A model generated the notes under the pieces. That model searched no databases. It was given only the letters and a program-made list of their open reading frames with translations, and was not told where the DNA came from. From the NCBI RefSeq assembly GCF_018617395.1, contig NZ_JACSKC010000003.1, positions 124,001-188,000 on the forward strand: DNA of 64,000 nt. Reading direction: 5' to 3'. This stretch comes from Exiguobacterium sp. s48. Its GTDB lineage: Bacteria; Bacillota; Bacilli; Exiguobacteriales; Exiguobacteriaceae. Positions 51,075-60,181 of the stretch are shown piece after piece; the first letter of the stretch is position 1, and each line of letters begins with the position of its first letter. Position numbers and translations under genes: made by a program.

Positions 51075-51482
51075 ATGATTTCACAAGAACGCGTACAAGA
51101 ACTCGTGCATAAAGCGATTGAAGCGAGAAAACGTGCTTATACACCATATTCAAAGTTTAAAGTGGGAGCTGTTGTCATCGATGCAGCCGGAAACGAAGTT
51201 TCGGGATGTAACGTAGAAAATGCCTCATATGGTCTATCGATGTGTGCCGAACGCACAGCCATTTTTAAAGCCGTGTCAGAAGGTAGTGACGCGATTGAAA
51301 CGGTCGTCGTCGTCGGTGACACGGAAGGCCCGATTTCGCCATGTGGTGCGTGTCGCCAAGTGATCGCTGAATTCGCTGGTGAAGACTTCACGTTGATTCT
51401 CGCGAACTTGAATGGTGATACGAAAGTGATGACGAAAGAAGAGATGTTACCTTACGGATTTTCACCGAAGGATTTAGCATAA
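51075..51482 (+). CDS. cdd: Cytidine deaminase
   Basis: 135 residues. Zinc ligands Cys57, Cys90, Cys93 and catalytic Glu59 (SMCAERTA; PCGACRQ). Converts cytidine and deoxycytidine to uridine forms for salvage and use as carbon. The upstream frame starts at 51000 but GGAGG precedes ATG 51075. Not in the dgkA-cdd-era arrangement of B. subtilis; it is a single gene with its own CcpA-type promoter. Confidence 0.95.
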   Translation: MISQERVQELVHKAIEARKRAYTPYSKFKVGAVVIDAAGNEVSGCNVENASYGLSMCAERTAIFKAVSEGSDAIETVVVVGDTEGPISPCGACRQVIAEFAGEDFTLILANLNGDTKVMTKEEMLPYGFSPKDLA

Positions 51483-51514
51483 CAAGCTGCGGACGTTTGT
51501 CCGCAGCTTGTTTA
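51481..51514. terminator. Bidirectional terminator after cdd
   Basis: Perfect 14-bp stem AACAAGCTGCGGAC (51481-51494) / GTCCGCAGCTTGTT (51499-51512), loop GTTT. Overlaps both stop codons. Confidence 0.94.
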
Positions 51515-51718
51515 GTTGTCTGTATATTTCTTTTCACTCGAAGATTCATTTTTTGAGTGACGTTTGTTCTTTTCATCTTTTACCCGCTCATTCAATTCCT
51601 CGACAGGAATTGGGTCGACGGTCTGCATGCCATCCTCGTCAAAAATACTTTCTTTGTCCGTGTCTACCGCGTCCGGATTATCGAACGGACGTTTCGAGGT
51701 AGGTCGTTTCTTTTCCAT
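51512..51718 (-). CDS. Small hydrophilic hypothetical protein
   Basis: 68 residues, strongly charged: basic start (EKKRPTSKRPFD), acidic middle (DTDKESIFDEDG) and a Lys/Ser-rich tail. Probably disordered; not recognised. The frame extends ten codons upstream, but GGAGG precedes ATG 51718. Confidence 0.6.
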   Translation of the reverse strand: MEKKRPTSKRPFDNPDAVDTDKESIFDEDGMQTVDPIPVEELNERVKDEKNKRHSKNESSSEKKYTDN

Positions 51719-51835
51719 CCAATCGCCTCCTTCGTCTAGAGATTCCACTACTCGATTCGTTGTAAACGTTTACGCATTTTGTTTTGAGATGATCAATTGG
51801 TGGAATGAAGAGTGCATAGTGAAGGAGGGGTTAGG

Positions 51836-52123
51836 ATGGATCGGAAAGTATGGATGGGGATTGTAATCGGTGTCGCAGGCGCGGTGCTCGTTGCCCCAAA
51901 AGTGGCAGCACTGCTCTCGCAGCGCGAAGAGGAAGACACGTGGCAGAAGATGGACGAGCGGGAGAGCGTAGACGCGAATCAAGATGAAGCGGAGCAGGGA
52001 CTCACGCAACTCGATTCAAGTCATCGTGCCGAGTGGCAAGCGAACGGTTTTCCGCAGACGCATGCCGAACGAGAACGACTCGAACAAGAGTCGGTCGAAC
52101 AATATAAAGGGAAAGATATATAA
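51836..52123 (+). CDS. Small membrane-anchored hypothetical protein
   Basis: 95 residues: N-terminal helix (about 5-28, VWMGIVIGVAGAVLVAPKVAALL), then a very acidic, Gln/Glu-rich soluble tail that looks helical. Not recognised. The frame opens eight codons earlier, but AAGGAGGGG precedes ATG 51836. The stop is inside the following terminator stem. Confidence 0.65.
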   Translation: MDRKVWMGIVIGVAGAVLVAPKVAALLSQREEEDTWQKMDERESVDANQDEAEQGLTQLDSSHRAEWQANGFPQTHAERERLEQESVEQYKGKDI

Positions 52124-52156
52124 AATGGCAGCCTCAACGGCTGCCATTTTATATAT
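52116..52156. terminator. Bidirectional terminator, 18-bp perfect stem
   Basis: 52116-52133 pairs exactly with 52139-52156 around TCAAC; both flanking stop codons (52121-52123 plus, 52149-52151 minus) lie in the stem. Confidence 0.95.
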
Positions 52157-53540
52157 CGAATGCGTCGTCAGGAAGAAGTGGTAATCCAACTGTGACAGTC
52201 GTTCCTTGCCCGACCTCAGAGCTGAAATGAAGGGATCCTTCATGCCGCTCGATGATATGCTTCGCAATGGCCAAACCAAGACCGGTTCCGCCATCTTTTC
52301 GTGTCCTTGACTTGTTGACGCGGTAAAATCGTTCCGTCAGCTTCTCTAAATCTTCTTTCGGGATGCCTCGACCTTCGTCACGTATTTCCGTGATCGCATA
52401 TTCGGTTTCGGCGAACGTCTTCACGTAAATCGTTTTGCCTGCATCCGTATATCGGAGCGCGTTGTCGAGAAGATTGCCGATGACTTGTTCGAGTCGGTCA
52501 TGGTCACCGAGGATAATCAAGTCGAAGTCTAAATCCGATTCGATCGTCACACCTTTTGCCCGGGCGATCGGTTCGAGCCGATAAAGGACGTCTTCTAGCA
52601 CTTGGGAGTAGACGACCGGTTCTTTTGTCATCGGGTACGAATCCCGTTCTAGCTGCGCGAGATCGAGCAAGTCCGTGACGAGACGCTGAAGTCGGTTCGT
52701 CTCATTCTCAATGATGTCGTAATACTGTGCCCTCGTTTTTTCATCCAATGATTCATTTTGAAGCATTTCGGTATAACCGCGGATGTAGGAGAGTGGCGTG
52801 CGAAGTTCATGACTGACGTTAGCCAGAAACTCTTTACGCTGTTCTTCAACGAGTCCGAGCGACTCCGCCATCGAATTGAGCGTGTCCGCCAATTCGCCGA
52901 TTTCGTCATCGTAGACAATCGGAATGCGGTGGGAGAAATCACCTTGCGCATAGACTTGTGAGGCGCGCTTCATCTGGATGAGTGGTTGGATGATTGTGTC
53001 GATGATCTGTTTACCGAAAATGAGCAGGTTCACAATCATGAGAACGAGTAAAAACGTGATCATGAGCCGGATCGGTTGAAACGGTTCACTAATTTTACTG
53101 AGTTCCATATAGAGGATCAGGGCATTGTCGAGCTCCCCGTCGCGTATGAGCGGGAAGGCGGTCATTAAAATGTCGACATCCTCGGTCGGGTGCTTTCGGG
53201 TCACTGAAATCGCATAACCGTCCTGTAGCCGTTCGAGGTCTTGTTGTCTTAAAAATGTTTTTCCTGACCCGAGTGAATCTTCTCGAACCGACGAAAGGAA
53301 CACCTTGGTTTCCGTCAATTCGTTCGTATACGTCATACTGTCTGCAAATGCATCCGAGAATCCGTCTGCCTTATAGATGGTGACAAGTTTCTCTCCGCGA
53401 TTTTTGAGCAGTTCTTCTTGCGTCTGGATATAGAATTTATCGTACAGATAAAACGTCATAATCAGAAACACGAACGCTGAGAAGAGACTGGCTGTCCAAA
53501 TGGTTATCCAAATCCGCTTCCGGATCGTGTATCGTTTCAT
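52149..53540 (-). CDS. Sensor histidine kinase (two-component system)
   Basis: 463 residues. Two membrane helices (about 11-33 and 158-177) flank a roughly 125-residue extracellular sensor; then HAMP (about 178-230), HisKA with His244 (NVSHELRTPL), and HATPase_c with N-box LDNALRYTDAG and DEGRGIP. Signal unknown. Partner response regulator is directly upstream with a 4-bp overlap. I could not match it to a named Bacillus system. Confidence 0.92.
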   Translation of the reverse strand: MKRYTIRKRIWITIWTASLFSAFVFLIMTFYLYDKFYIQTQEELLKNRGEKLVTIYKADGFSDAFADSMTYTNELTETKVFLSSVREDSLGSGKTFLRQQDLERLQDGYAISVTRKHPTEDVDILMTAFPLIRDGELDNALILYMELSKISEPFQPIRLMITFLLVLMIVNLLIFGKQIIDTIIQPLIQMKRASQVYAQGDFSHRIPIVYDDEIGELADTLNSMAESLGLVEEQRKEFLANVSHELRTPLSYIRGYTEMLQNESLDEKTRAQYYDIIENETNRLQRLVTDLLDLAQLERDSYPMTKEPVVYSQVLEDVLYRLEPIARAKGVTIESDLDFDLIILGDHDRLEQVIGNLLDNALRYTDAGKTIYVKTFAETEYAITEIRDEGRGIPKEDLEKLTERFYRVNKSRTRKDGGTGLGLAIAKHIIERHEGSLHFSSEVGQGTTVTVGLPLLPDDAFDI

Positions 53541-54226
53541 CCGTTCGCCTCGAATTTATAGCCAATCCCCCATACCGTTTGAATATAACCACCTGCTTCG
53601 CCAAGTTTCAGGCGTAACGTCTTAATATGCGTGTCGACCGTTCGGAGATTCCCGTGGTACTCCGTTCCCCAAATTTGATCGAGTAACTGCTCACGAGAAA
53701 ATACCTTTTCATCATTTGTGATGAACAAGTAGAGCAAGTCAAACTCTTTACGAGTCAAGTTCACCGTTTTTCCTTTCACGCTGACGGAGCGCCCCTGGAT
53801 ATCAATCGAAAGAACGCCAACGTCAAATGTCGCTTCTTGTTCTTTTGAGAAGCTGTGTGTACGTCGCAATGTCGCTTCGATTCGAGCGAGTAATTCGCGT
53901 GGACTAAACGGCTTTGTAATATAGTCATCTGCCCCGATTTTTAGACCGTGGATTCGATCGAGCTCTTCTGAACGTGCCGTCAACAAAATAATCGGTACAT
54001 TTGAAAACTCGCGAATTCGCATGCAGGCCGTCAATCCATCAAGTTCGGGCATCATGACATCGAGCAAGACGAGGTGGAATGTTTCCTCCTTTAGCCGGGC
54101 GATCGCTTCAAGACCGTTTGAGGCGGTGACCGTCTCATACCCTTCTTTTTCTAAATTTGATACAAGTAAATCTCGCATTTGTTCTTCGTCATCAGTTACG
54201 AGGATACGGAACATTGATTCTGACAT
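53537..54226 (-). CDS. OmpR-family response regulator
   Basis: 229 residues. Receiver with phospho-acceptor Asp56 (LLDVMMPELDG), conserved Lys in TKPFSPREL, and a C-terminal winged-helix (about 135-228, VNLTRKEFDLLYLF...RTVDTHIKTLRLKLG). First gene of the pair with the histidine kinase. AAAGGAG precedes ATG 54226. Confidence 0.93.
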   Translation of the reverse strand: MSESMFRILVTDDEEQMRDLLVSNLEKEGYETVTASNGLEAIARLKEETFHLVLLDVMMPELDGLTACMRIREFSNVPIILLTARSEELDRIHGLKIGADDYITKPFSPRELLARIEATLRRTHSFSKEQEATFDVGVLSIDIQGRSVSVKGKTVNLTRKEFDLLYLFITNDEKVFSREQLLDQIWGTEYHGNLRTVDTHIKTLRLKLGEAGGYIQTVWGIGYKFEANG

Positions 54227-54364
54227 ATGCCATTCTCCTTTACAAAACAGTTAACGGGAGTTGTGATGAATCCCTCATACCTTTATCATACCTAACTCTT
54301 CGAATTAGAACAGATTTATTCGACTCCGACAAGTTACCTCCATCAAATCCACACAAAAAAGCCA

Positions 54365-54395
54365 CAAAAAAGCCAATTCTTTGACAGAATTGGCT
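54365..54395 (-). terminator. Terminator of the GNAT gene
   Basis: Minus strand: AGCCAATTC (54395-54387), loop of 7, GAATTGGCT (54379-54371), then TTTTTT. Confidence 0.92.
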
Positions 54396-54961
54396 CATGC
54401 TTCGAGTTGTGCCTCGAAAGGTACTTCGTATTCCGGGACGTGGAGGGCATGCAAATACAGTTGGAAACTCGATTTGGATACCTCATATAGTACGTATTCA
54501 ACGTCACCTTGGTTGATCTCTGCAAGTAATTCGGAACGAATCTCGTTTGCGCAAAATGCATAAGGTAACTTTTCTGCGGCAGCAATCGACCGTTCATTCG
54601 ATTTACGGATCTTTAAAAATACACTTTCAATATCAAGTTCAAAGAAAAGTTCTGAGAAGAATGATTCCTTTGCCACTTGATTATAACCTTTGCCGTGATA
54701 TGGCTTGCCAAGCCACGTACCAAGGAATCCATAGCCAGATTCGACATCAAACAAGCTGATTGTCCCGATTGGGGTGCCATACTCGTTCGTGATGGTACGT
54801 GAGATGATTTTTCCTTGCTCCTCTAGCTCGATGATTTGCTTCGTGCTAAATAAAAACTCGTCAAAGTGGACCGTATTTTGACGGACATACGGAAAGACAT
54901 CTGGGTGTTGCATCAGTTCGAACAACTCCGCGCAGTCGGTGAGCTCACGAAATTTGAGCAC
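54395..54961 (-). CDS. GNAT N-acetyltransferase
   Basis: 188 residues. A RimJ/RimL-like acetyl-CoA loop GKPYHGKGYNQVA and the 'NERSIAAAEKLPY' end of the fold are visible. The N-terminus (FRELTDCAELFELMQHP) is standard for this group. C-terminal 40 residues form an extra tail. Substrate unknown. GTG start at 54961 after GGAGGAGG. Confidence 0.82.
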   Translation of the reverse strand: MLKFRELTDCAELFELMQHPDVFPYVRQNTVHFDEFLFSTKQIIELEEQGKIISRTITNEYGTPIGTISLFDVESGYGFLGTWLGKPYHGKGYNQVAKESFFSELFFELDIESVFLKIRKSNERSIAAAEKLPYAFCANEIRSELLAEINQGDVEYVLYEVSKSSFQLYLHALHVPEYEVPFEAQLEA

Positions 54962-55137
54962 CTTTACATTCCTCCTCCTATTTCAGACCGCTGAAGAATA
55001 GTCGTAACGAAAGCATACTTCTGGCTTCGCTGTTCGAACCGCCTTGGCTGCTTTATGAAGTTACAAGATAATTTTATATAGTATTTTTAAAAAAGCAAGT
55101 AAATTATGCGTAAAAACGTTATGAAAAATAATGAAAA

Positions 55138-56292
55138 TTATTCGACCTCGTGATGTGATTCAGCGCGGTCTGTTTTATAGACAATTTCACCGTTCACAAT
55201 CGTCATAATCGGCTTGGATAAGTAGTCGAGTGGGAAATGACTCCACAGCACGAGATCGGCGTCTTTTCCGACTTCGAGAGATCCTATCCGATCTTCAACA
55301 CCGAGTGACTCTGCTGGATTGATTGTGATTCCTCGTAACGCGACATCGACAGGTAACCCTTCACGTGCCGCAAGTCCGGCACACAAATTTAAGTACTGGA
55401 CAGGTGTATACGGATGGTCGGTCGTAATGGAGACGGACATGCCATGCTCATGAAGAATCCGATAAGTTTCCCACGTCTTATTTTGTAACTCGATTTTTGA
55501 CTTGCGTGTAAATGTCGGGCCAACGGTGACATGTTTCACACCGAGTTCCTGTAACTTTTCTGCAACGAGATGCCCTTCCGTACAATGTTCGATTCGGTAG
55601 TCAAGGTTGAACTCATGCGCGAAACGGACGACAGAAAGAATATCGTCTGCACGGTGCGCATGTACGCGAATCGGCATTTCGCGGTCGAGAGCGAGTTGAA
55701 TCATTTGGCTACCAAACGTTCCGATTGTTTTCGTCGATCCGACAGTTCGGAACGCTTCACGCAACAACCCCATGATCCCCATTCGTGTCAGGTCTCCTGT
55801 TTTCCCCATGCTATGAATGCGTTTCGGGTTTTCGCCGAGTGCCATCTTCAGTCCGGCATGACGACGGACGATCATATCGTCAATGTAGCGACCGTGAGTT
55901 TTGATGACGCTAGTCACACCACCGATGACATTCATACTTCCAGGCATGACCTGGACAGCGGTCACACCTGCCATCAGTGCTTCCTCAAACCCTTCGTCAA
56001 GTGGATACACGCCATCGATCGCACGGGCATGTGGGGTCATCGCCTCGACCGTTTCGTTCGCATCGTTCCCGACAGACCCTGTCCCTTCATCGTATAAACC
56101 AAGATGGGTATGGGCATCGATGAAACCGGGGAATAAAAAGTTTCCTTCTGCCTCGATCACGTGCTCTCCATCCAGTGGTTCGAGCAATTCGGCCATTTCG
56201 ACAATTTTTCCATCGCGGACACGAAGGTCTCCATAAAAATGTGATGCGGTGATCGGGTAAATATGGGCGTTTCGAATAAGTAAGTGACTCAA
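55138..56292 (-). CDS. Amidohydrolase-family protein (imidazolonepropionase-like)
   Basis: 384 residues, amidohydrolase fold: metal-binding DAHTHLG near residue 60, a Lys/His region (IRVHAHRADDI, YRIEHC), and the Asp in ITTDHP near 301. It hydrolyses a C-N bond, often in cyclic amides; the substrate is unknown. TTG start at 56292 after AAGGAG with 8-nt spacing. Only 12 bp downstream of the epimerase gene, so the two are likely cotranscribed. Confidence 0.85.
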   Translation of the reverse strand: MSHLLIRNAHIYPITASHFYGDLRVRDGKIVEMAELLEPLDGEHVIEAEGNFLFPGFIDAHTHLGLYDEGTGSVGNDANETVEAMTPHARAIDGVYPLDEGFEEALMAGVTAVQVMPGSMNVIGGVTSVIKTHGRYIDDMIVRRHAGLKMALGENPKRIHSMGKTGDLTRMGIMGLLREAFRTVGSTKTIGTFGSQMIQLALDREMPIRVHAHRADDILSVVRFAHEFNLDYRIEHCTEGHLVAEKLQELGVKHVTVGPTFTRKSKIELQNKTWETYRILHEHGMSVSITTDHPYTPVQYLNLCAGLAAREGLPVDVALRGITINPAESLGVEDRIGSLEVGKDADLVLWSHFPLDYLSKPIMTIVNGEIVYKTDRAESHHEVE

Positions 56293-56304
56293 TCTTCATT
56301 CTCC

Positions 56305-57213
56305 TTAAGCTTCGTGTAATAGTTGTGTGAGCGCAGGTTCAAGCGTTTCGTATCGGAATTCAAATCCATGTTGCAATGCCTTCGTTGGAACGACTTTCGC
56401 CCCTTCTAGGACGATGACACTTTTTTCACCAAGGACAAGCTCCATCATTGGAGCAGGTGCCGGGATCCAATGAGGACGATGCATGACTTTCGCAATTGTC
56501 TTTCCGAATTCATTCATCGTGACGGGTGTAGGTGCGGTTCCGTTGACGGGACCTTCAATGGAATCGGTTTCGATGACGTGTACGAACAAGCGAACGAGAT
56601 CATCTAAATGAATCCACGGGACCCACTGCTTACCTGACCCAATTTTACCACCGACCCCGAATTGATAGGGAAGTTTCATGAGTGGGAAGGCGCCACCATC
56701 ATTGGATAAGACGACACCGGTACGCATCGTCACGAGACGAACGCCTAAGTCACGTATCGGTTCTGCTTCCTGTTCCCAAAGGACACACACATTACCGAGG
56801 AAATTGGTCCGTGTCGGTAATGGCGTTTCTTCTGAATAGGTAATGGAGCGGTCTTCACCGTAAATACCGATGGCCGAACCACTGACGACGACCTGTGGTT
56901 TTTGTTTCAACTGTTGAATGATCCGGACGACTTCTTTCGTTCCCTCAATCCGGCTTTGAAGGATGGCTTGTTTTTGTTTATGGGTCCATCGTCCGTCGTT
57001 GATAGAAGCACCGGCCAAATGGATGAACGCGTCCGTTCCCTCGAGTTCTTCCTCTGGTTTACTATTCGGTGTCAACCATTCGATAAAGGACACCCCGCGA
57101 TGACGAGGGCGTGGATGACGCGTCAATACGACGACTTGATGCCCGGCATCGGCTAATGCACGGACGAGTGGTTGACCGATGAGTCCGGTCCCACCAGTGA
57201 TTGCGATTTTCAT
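56305..57213 (-). CDS. TIGR01777-type epimerase (YfhF-like)
   Basis: 302 residues of the atypical short-chain dehydrogenase family SDR39U1. NAD(P)-binding GGTGLIG at 7-13 and the typical AGASINDGRWTHKQKQAI block near 70. Role unknown. Its divergent neighbour is recX; in B. subtilis yfhF and recX (yfhG) are also neighbours, which supports the assignment. A good ribosome-binding GGAGGG precedes ATG 57213. Confidence 0.88.
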   Translation of the reverse strand: MKIAITGGTGLIGQPLVRALADAGHQVVVLTRHPRPRHRGVSFIEWLTPNSKPEEELEGTDAFIHLAGASINDGRWTHKQKQAILQSRIEGTKEVVRIIQQLKQKPQVVVSGSAIGIYGEDRSITYSEETPLPTRTNFLGNVCVLWEQEAEPIRDLGVRLVTMRTGVVLSNDGGAFPLMKLPYQFGVGGKIGSGKQWVPWIHLDDLVRLFVHVIETDSIEGPVNGTAPTPVTMNEFGKTIAKVMHRPHWIPAPAPMMELVLGEKSVIVLEGAKVVPTKALQHGFEFRYETLEPALTQLLHEA

Positions 57214-57359
57214 GAAATTCCCTCCGATATCATGTGTTGTTTCTAAAATGGGTATAAGTCAGTATATCCAATATGAATACCCTTTCTTCTAACTTATCAA
57301 AAATCCTTTACGTTTCTTGAACGTGATATGTTAGAAACATGGAATGGAGGGGAGTCGTT

Positions 57360-58172
57360 ATGAAAATTGCGAAGTTCACGACCCAAAAAAAGAATCAAGA
57401 TCGACTGAACGTCTTCATTGAGCGTGAGGGGAAAGAAGAGTTTGCGTTCGCCATCGATGTTGATGTGTTCATCAAGTATGGGCTCACAAAAGGAATGGAG
57501 CTCGAAGACGATTTTGTTCAAGACGTCCTTGAGGCGGAGGAAGCTCAGAAGGCCTATAAGTTAGCCATCAATTATTTATCGTATCGAATGCGCGCCATCT
57601 CAGAGGTACGCGACTACCTTGTGAAGAAGGAGTTGAGCGAATCGGCGATCAAACATGCCATCACGCGACTGAAAGAGCAGCGTTACTTGAATGATGCCGA
57701 ATTCGCGAAAGCGTACGTTCAAACGAAATTCAATACGAGTCCGAGTGGACCGATCAAAATCAAACGGGAACTGGAGCAACTCCAGATTTCACCAGACGTC
57801 ATCGAATCGGTATTGTCGTCAATCACGCACGAAGAACGCGTTGAGAAGGCCGGAAAGTTCATAAAACGGAAACAAATGGAAACAAATCGCCGTTCTGCCA
57901 CAGAAGTGCAACAAAGAATTCAACAAACCCTGATGCAAAGGGGGTTTACCTTTGATATTATTTCAGAGGCGATTCAAACTTTTTGGGAAGAAGAGGACGA
58001 GGATGTCGAGATTGCGGCATGTCTGAAGCAGGCTGAAAAGTTGAATCGGAAGTTCAGCGGGTATGATGCGTTCGAGCGCAAGCAGCGCATGAAGATGCAG
58101 CTTCGGCGCAAAGGATTTCCGTATGATGTGATTGAACGTACGTTAGAGAGACTCGTTGAAGAAGAATCGTGA
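57360..58172 (+). CDS. recX: Regulatory protein RecX
   Basis: 270 residues, the length of Bacillus RecX, with repeated three-helix units (LSYRMRAISEVRDYLVKKELSESAIKHAITRLKEQRYLNDAEFAKAYV...). It binds RecA filaments and restrains them. The ORF opens at ATG 57339, but that codon lies in front of the GGAGGGGA site; ATG 57360 is used. Divergent from the YfhF-like gene. Confidence 0.92.
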   Translation: MKIAKFTTQKKNQDRLNVFIEREGKEEFAFAIDVDVFIKYGLTKGMELEDDFVQDVLEAEEAQKAYKLAINYLSYRMRAISEVRDYLVKKELSESAIKHAITRLKEQRYLNDAEFAKAYVQTKFNTSPSGPIKIKRELEQLQISPDVIESVLSSITHEERVEKAGKFIKRKQMETNRRSATEVQQRIQQTLMQRGFTFDIISEAIQTFWEEEDEDVEIAACLKQAEKLNRKFSGYDAFERKQRMKMQLRRKGFPYDVIERTLERLVEEES

Positions 58173-58220
58173 TGGGACATCTGTTTACGGTAGGGGAAAA
58201 CACGAAAAGGTGGTTCTACA

Positions 58221-59861
58221 ATGACGATTTTTGAATGGATTACAGCACTAACACCGATTGTGGCCGTGCTCATCTTATTGGTCATTATGCGTTTACCTGC
58301 ATCAGTAGCCATGCCCTTGTCACTCGTGACGACGGCGATTTTAGCATTCTTCGTTTGGCAATTGGATGCGACTCGAATCATGGCGGCGACGCTACAAGGA
58401 CTCGTCATCGCCGTGACGACAGTATGGATTGTCTATGGTGCGATTGGGATGATGAATACGATGAAAGAAGGGGGCGGGATGAATGCGATTCGCTCTGGAT
58501 TCGTCAACATCACACCCGACCCGCGTATTCAAGTTCTGATTGTAGGTTGGCTGTTCGTTTCATTCATTGAAGGGGCTTCAGGGTTTGGTACACCGGCGAC
58601 GGTTGCGGCACCGCTCTTGATGGCGCTCGGTTTTCCACCGATTGCCGCTGTCGTCATCGCACTGTCTGCGGACGTATCAGCCGTCACATTCGGTGCGGTC
58701 GGGACACCGGCACTCATCGGGATCGGGAATGGTCTTTCGCTCGACGTGAACCAGCCCGAGTCGATTGAGTTTATTACAGATGTCGTCTTGCAGACTGTAT
58801 TGATCGATATGGTGGTCGGTCTATTCATTCCATTTATTTTGATTTTGATGTTAACCCGTTTCTTCAGTAAGGAGAAGTCGATTAAACCGGCACTCGAAGT
58901 ATTTCCAATCGCAATCGTGGCCGCGCTATTGTACAGCGTGCCTGCGTACATTTGGACACTCATCCTCGGATTTGAATTCGGTGGGATGCTTGGTGGACTA
59001 ACGGGTCTCGTCATCCTCGTCGCAATGGCTCGTAAAGGAATCTTCATGCCGAAGCGCGTATGGACGTTCGATGGATATGCGGATGAAGTAGAACCTTCAG
59101 CTGAAAAAACGACCTCGAAATCCAACCCTCGTGAACTACCTCAATGGAAAGCGTGGGCACCTTACCTTATTCTAACTGTTTTCTTGATTTTAACGCGTAT
59201 TGTTCCGTTTTTAAACGAGTTAACACGCAGCGTCCGCATCGACCTTCAGAACATACTAGGTGTCGAAGGAATCTCAACTTCTTGGGAACCGTTCTATTCA
59301 CCAGGATTCATGTTTATATTGACCATCATCGTCACATTCTTCCTACACAACATGAGTTGGTCACAAGTGACGTCGGTCTTTAAGTCGACGACGCTTGGAG
59401 TCGTCGGCACAGCAATCACGTTAGCGGCTTCTGTTCCAATGGTCCGTATCTTCATCCACTCCGAAAATGGTGGTGCCGGACTTGAGTCTATGCCGGTCGA
59501 ACTTGCAACGGCAGCTGCTGATACGTTCGGTGGGGTATGGCCGCTTGTCGCACCGTGGATCGGGGCGCTCGGTGCCTTCGTCTCGGGATCGGCGACCTTC
59601 TCAAACATGATGTTTTCAAGTTTAACGACAAACGTAGCAGAGTCTGTCGGACTTAACGAGACACTCGCCTTATCGATGCAGATGGCAGGGGCGAACGCAG
59701 GGAACATGATCTGTGTGTTGAACGTCGTAGCGGTGGCTTCCGTTGCGGGACTGCTCGGTAAAGAGGGGACCATCATTCGATACACGCTCATGCCGATGAT
59801 TTATTACGTCACGGCAACAGGGGTCATTGGTCTCGTTTTGGGCATGTTTTTCTTAAACTAA
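58221..59861 (+). CDS. lctP: L-lactate permease
   Basis: 546 residues, about 14 helices; LctP/LldP family. The conserved stretches [19 protein letters not shown] and [11 protein letters not shown]...[19 protein letters not shown] are intact. Takes up or exports lactate with protons. AAGGTGG precedes ATG 58221. It fits the fermentative genes at 12-15 kb. No Fnr or Rex box is visible in the 48 bp upstream. Confidence 0.93.
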   Translation: MTIFEWITALTPIVAVLILLVIMRLPASVAMPLSLVTTAILAFFVWQLDATRIMAATLQGLVIAVTTVWIVYGAIGMMNTMKEGGGMNAIRSGFVNITPDPRIQVLIVGWLFVSFIEGASGFGTPATVAAPLLMALGFPPIAAVVIALSADVSAVTFGAVGTPALIGIGNGLSLDVNQPESIEFITDVVLQTVLIDMVVGLFIPFILILMLTRFFSKEKSIKPALEVFPIAIVAALLYSVPAYIWTLILGFEFGGMLGGLTGLVILVAMARKGIFMPKRVWTFDGYADEVEPSAEKTTSKSNPRELPQWKAWAPYLILTVFLILTRIVPFLNELTRSVRIDLQNILGVEGISTSWEPFYSPGFMFILTIIVTFFLHNMSWSQVTSVFKSTTLGVVGTAITLAASVPMVRIFIHSENGGAGLESMPVELATAAADTFGGVWPLVAPWIGALGAFVSGSATFSNMMFSSLTTNVAESVGLNETLALSMQMAGANAGNMICVLNVVAVASVAGLLGKEGTIIRYTLMPMIYYVTATGVIGLVLGMFFLN

Positions 59862-59960
59862 ATCAAGTTACAATTTTTTTACAAAATAATGTTGACAATT
59901 TTCAGAACAGTCTGCTAAGGTTTGAGTAGATTTTAAAACAATGAAACGAGAGGAGCCAGA

Positions 59961-60029
59961 ATGATGAACAACATTGTACTTACAAACACACTCAAAACAT
60001 CATATGGCTACTCGTATTTGACTGCGTGA
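59961..60029 (+). CDS. Leader peptide of bmrCD (BmrB-like role)
   Basis: 22 codons starting ATG ATG after GAGAGGAG; product begins MMNNIVLTNTLKTSYG and ends in YLTA. The stop is 63 bp before the terminator. Thr-, Asn- and Tyr-rich. Its sequence need not resemble BmrB (53 residues in B. subtilis); role inferred from position in front of a terminator and the bmrCD genes. Confidence 0.65.
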   Translation: MMNNIVLTNTLKTSYGYSYLTA

Positions 60030-60092
60030 CTTTGGCAGCTGGATAGGGGTAGTGTCCTTTCCCTGACCATGCAAAAGACTGAAGACTACTTC

Positions 60093-60142
60093 AAGCGCGC
60101 TTCATTTGATTGGTTGCACAATCAGGTGGAGTGCGCTTTTTT
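60093..60142 (+). terminator. Attenuator terminator of bmrCD
   Basis: 20-bp stem 60093-60112 / 60119-60138, fully paired with four G-U wobbles, loop GTTGCA, then T to 60142. Ends 40 bp before bmrC. Confidence 0.9.
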
Positions 60143-60181
60143 GCGTGTTCGGATGGATTGGGCGGAAGGGGGAAATCAGTC

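Larger units (their letters stand above)
59862..60181 (+). promoter_or_regulatory. Attenuator region of the bmrCD operon (320 bp)
   Basis: Contains, in order: a promoter with TTGACA (59892-59897) and extended -10 TGC-TAAGGT (59913-59921), a leader ORF (59961-60029), a possible hairpin 60046-60053/60085-60092 (8 bp with two G-U pairs), and a strong terminator (60093-60142). The bmrC ribosome-binding site AAGGGGGA follows. B. subtilis bmrCD is known to be controlled by the bmrB leader ORF and ribosome-mediated attenuation; the same layout is seen here. Confidence 0.75.

Noticed and set aside
54355-54374. Short direct repeat CACAAAAAAGCC twice
   Set aside because: Two copies only, in the T tract of a terminator; no sign of a larger repeat array.
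55570-56097. 175-residue plus-strand ORF opposite the amidohydrolase gene
   Set aside because: Antisense shadow rich in His, Cys and Arg, no SD, no recognisable domain.
58529-59125. 198-residue minus-strand ORF opposite lctP
   Set aside because: Antisense of a membrane protein gene; Ser/Thr/Pro-rich, typical artefact.
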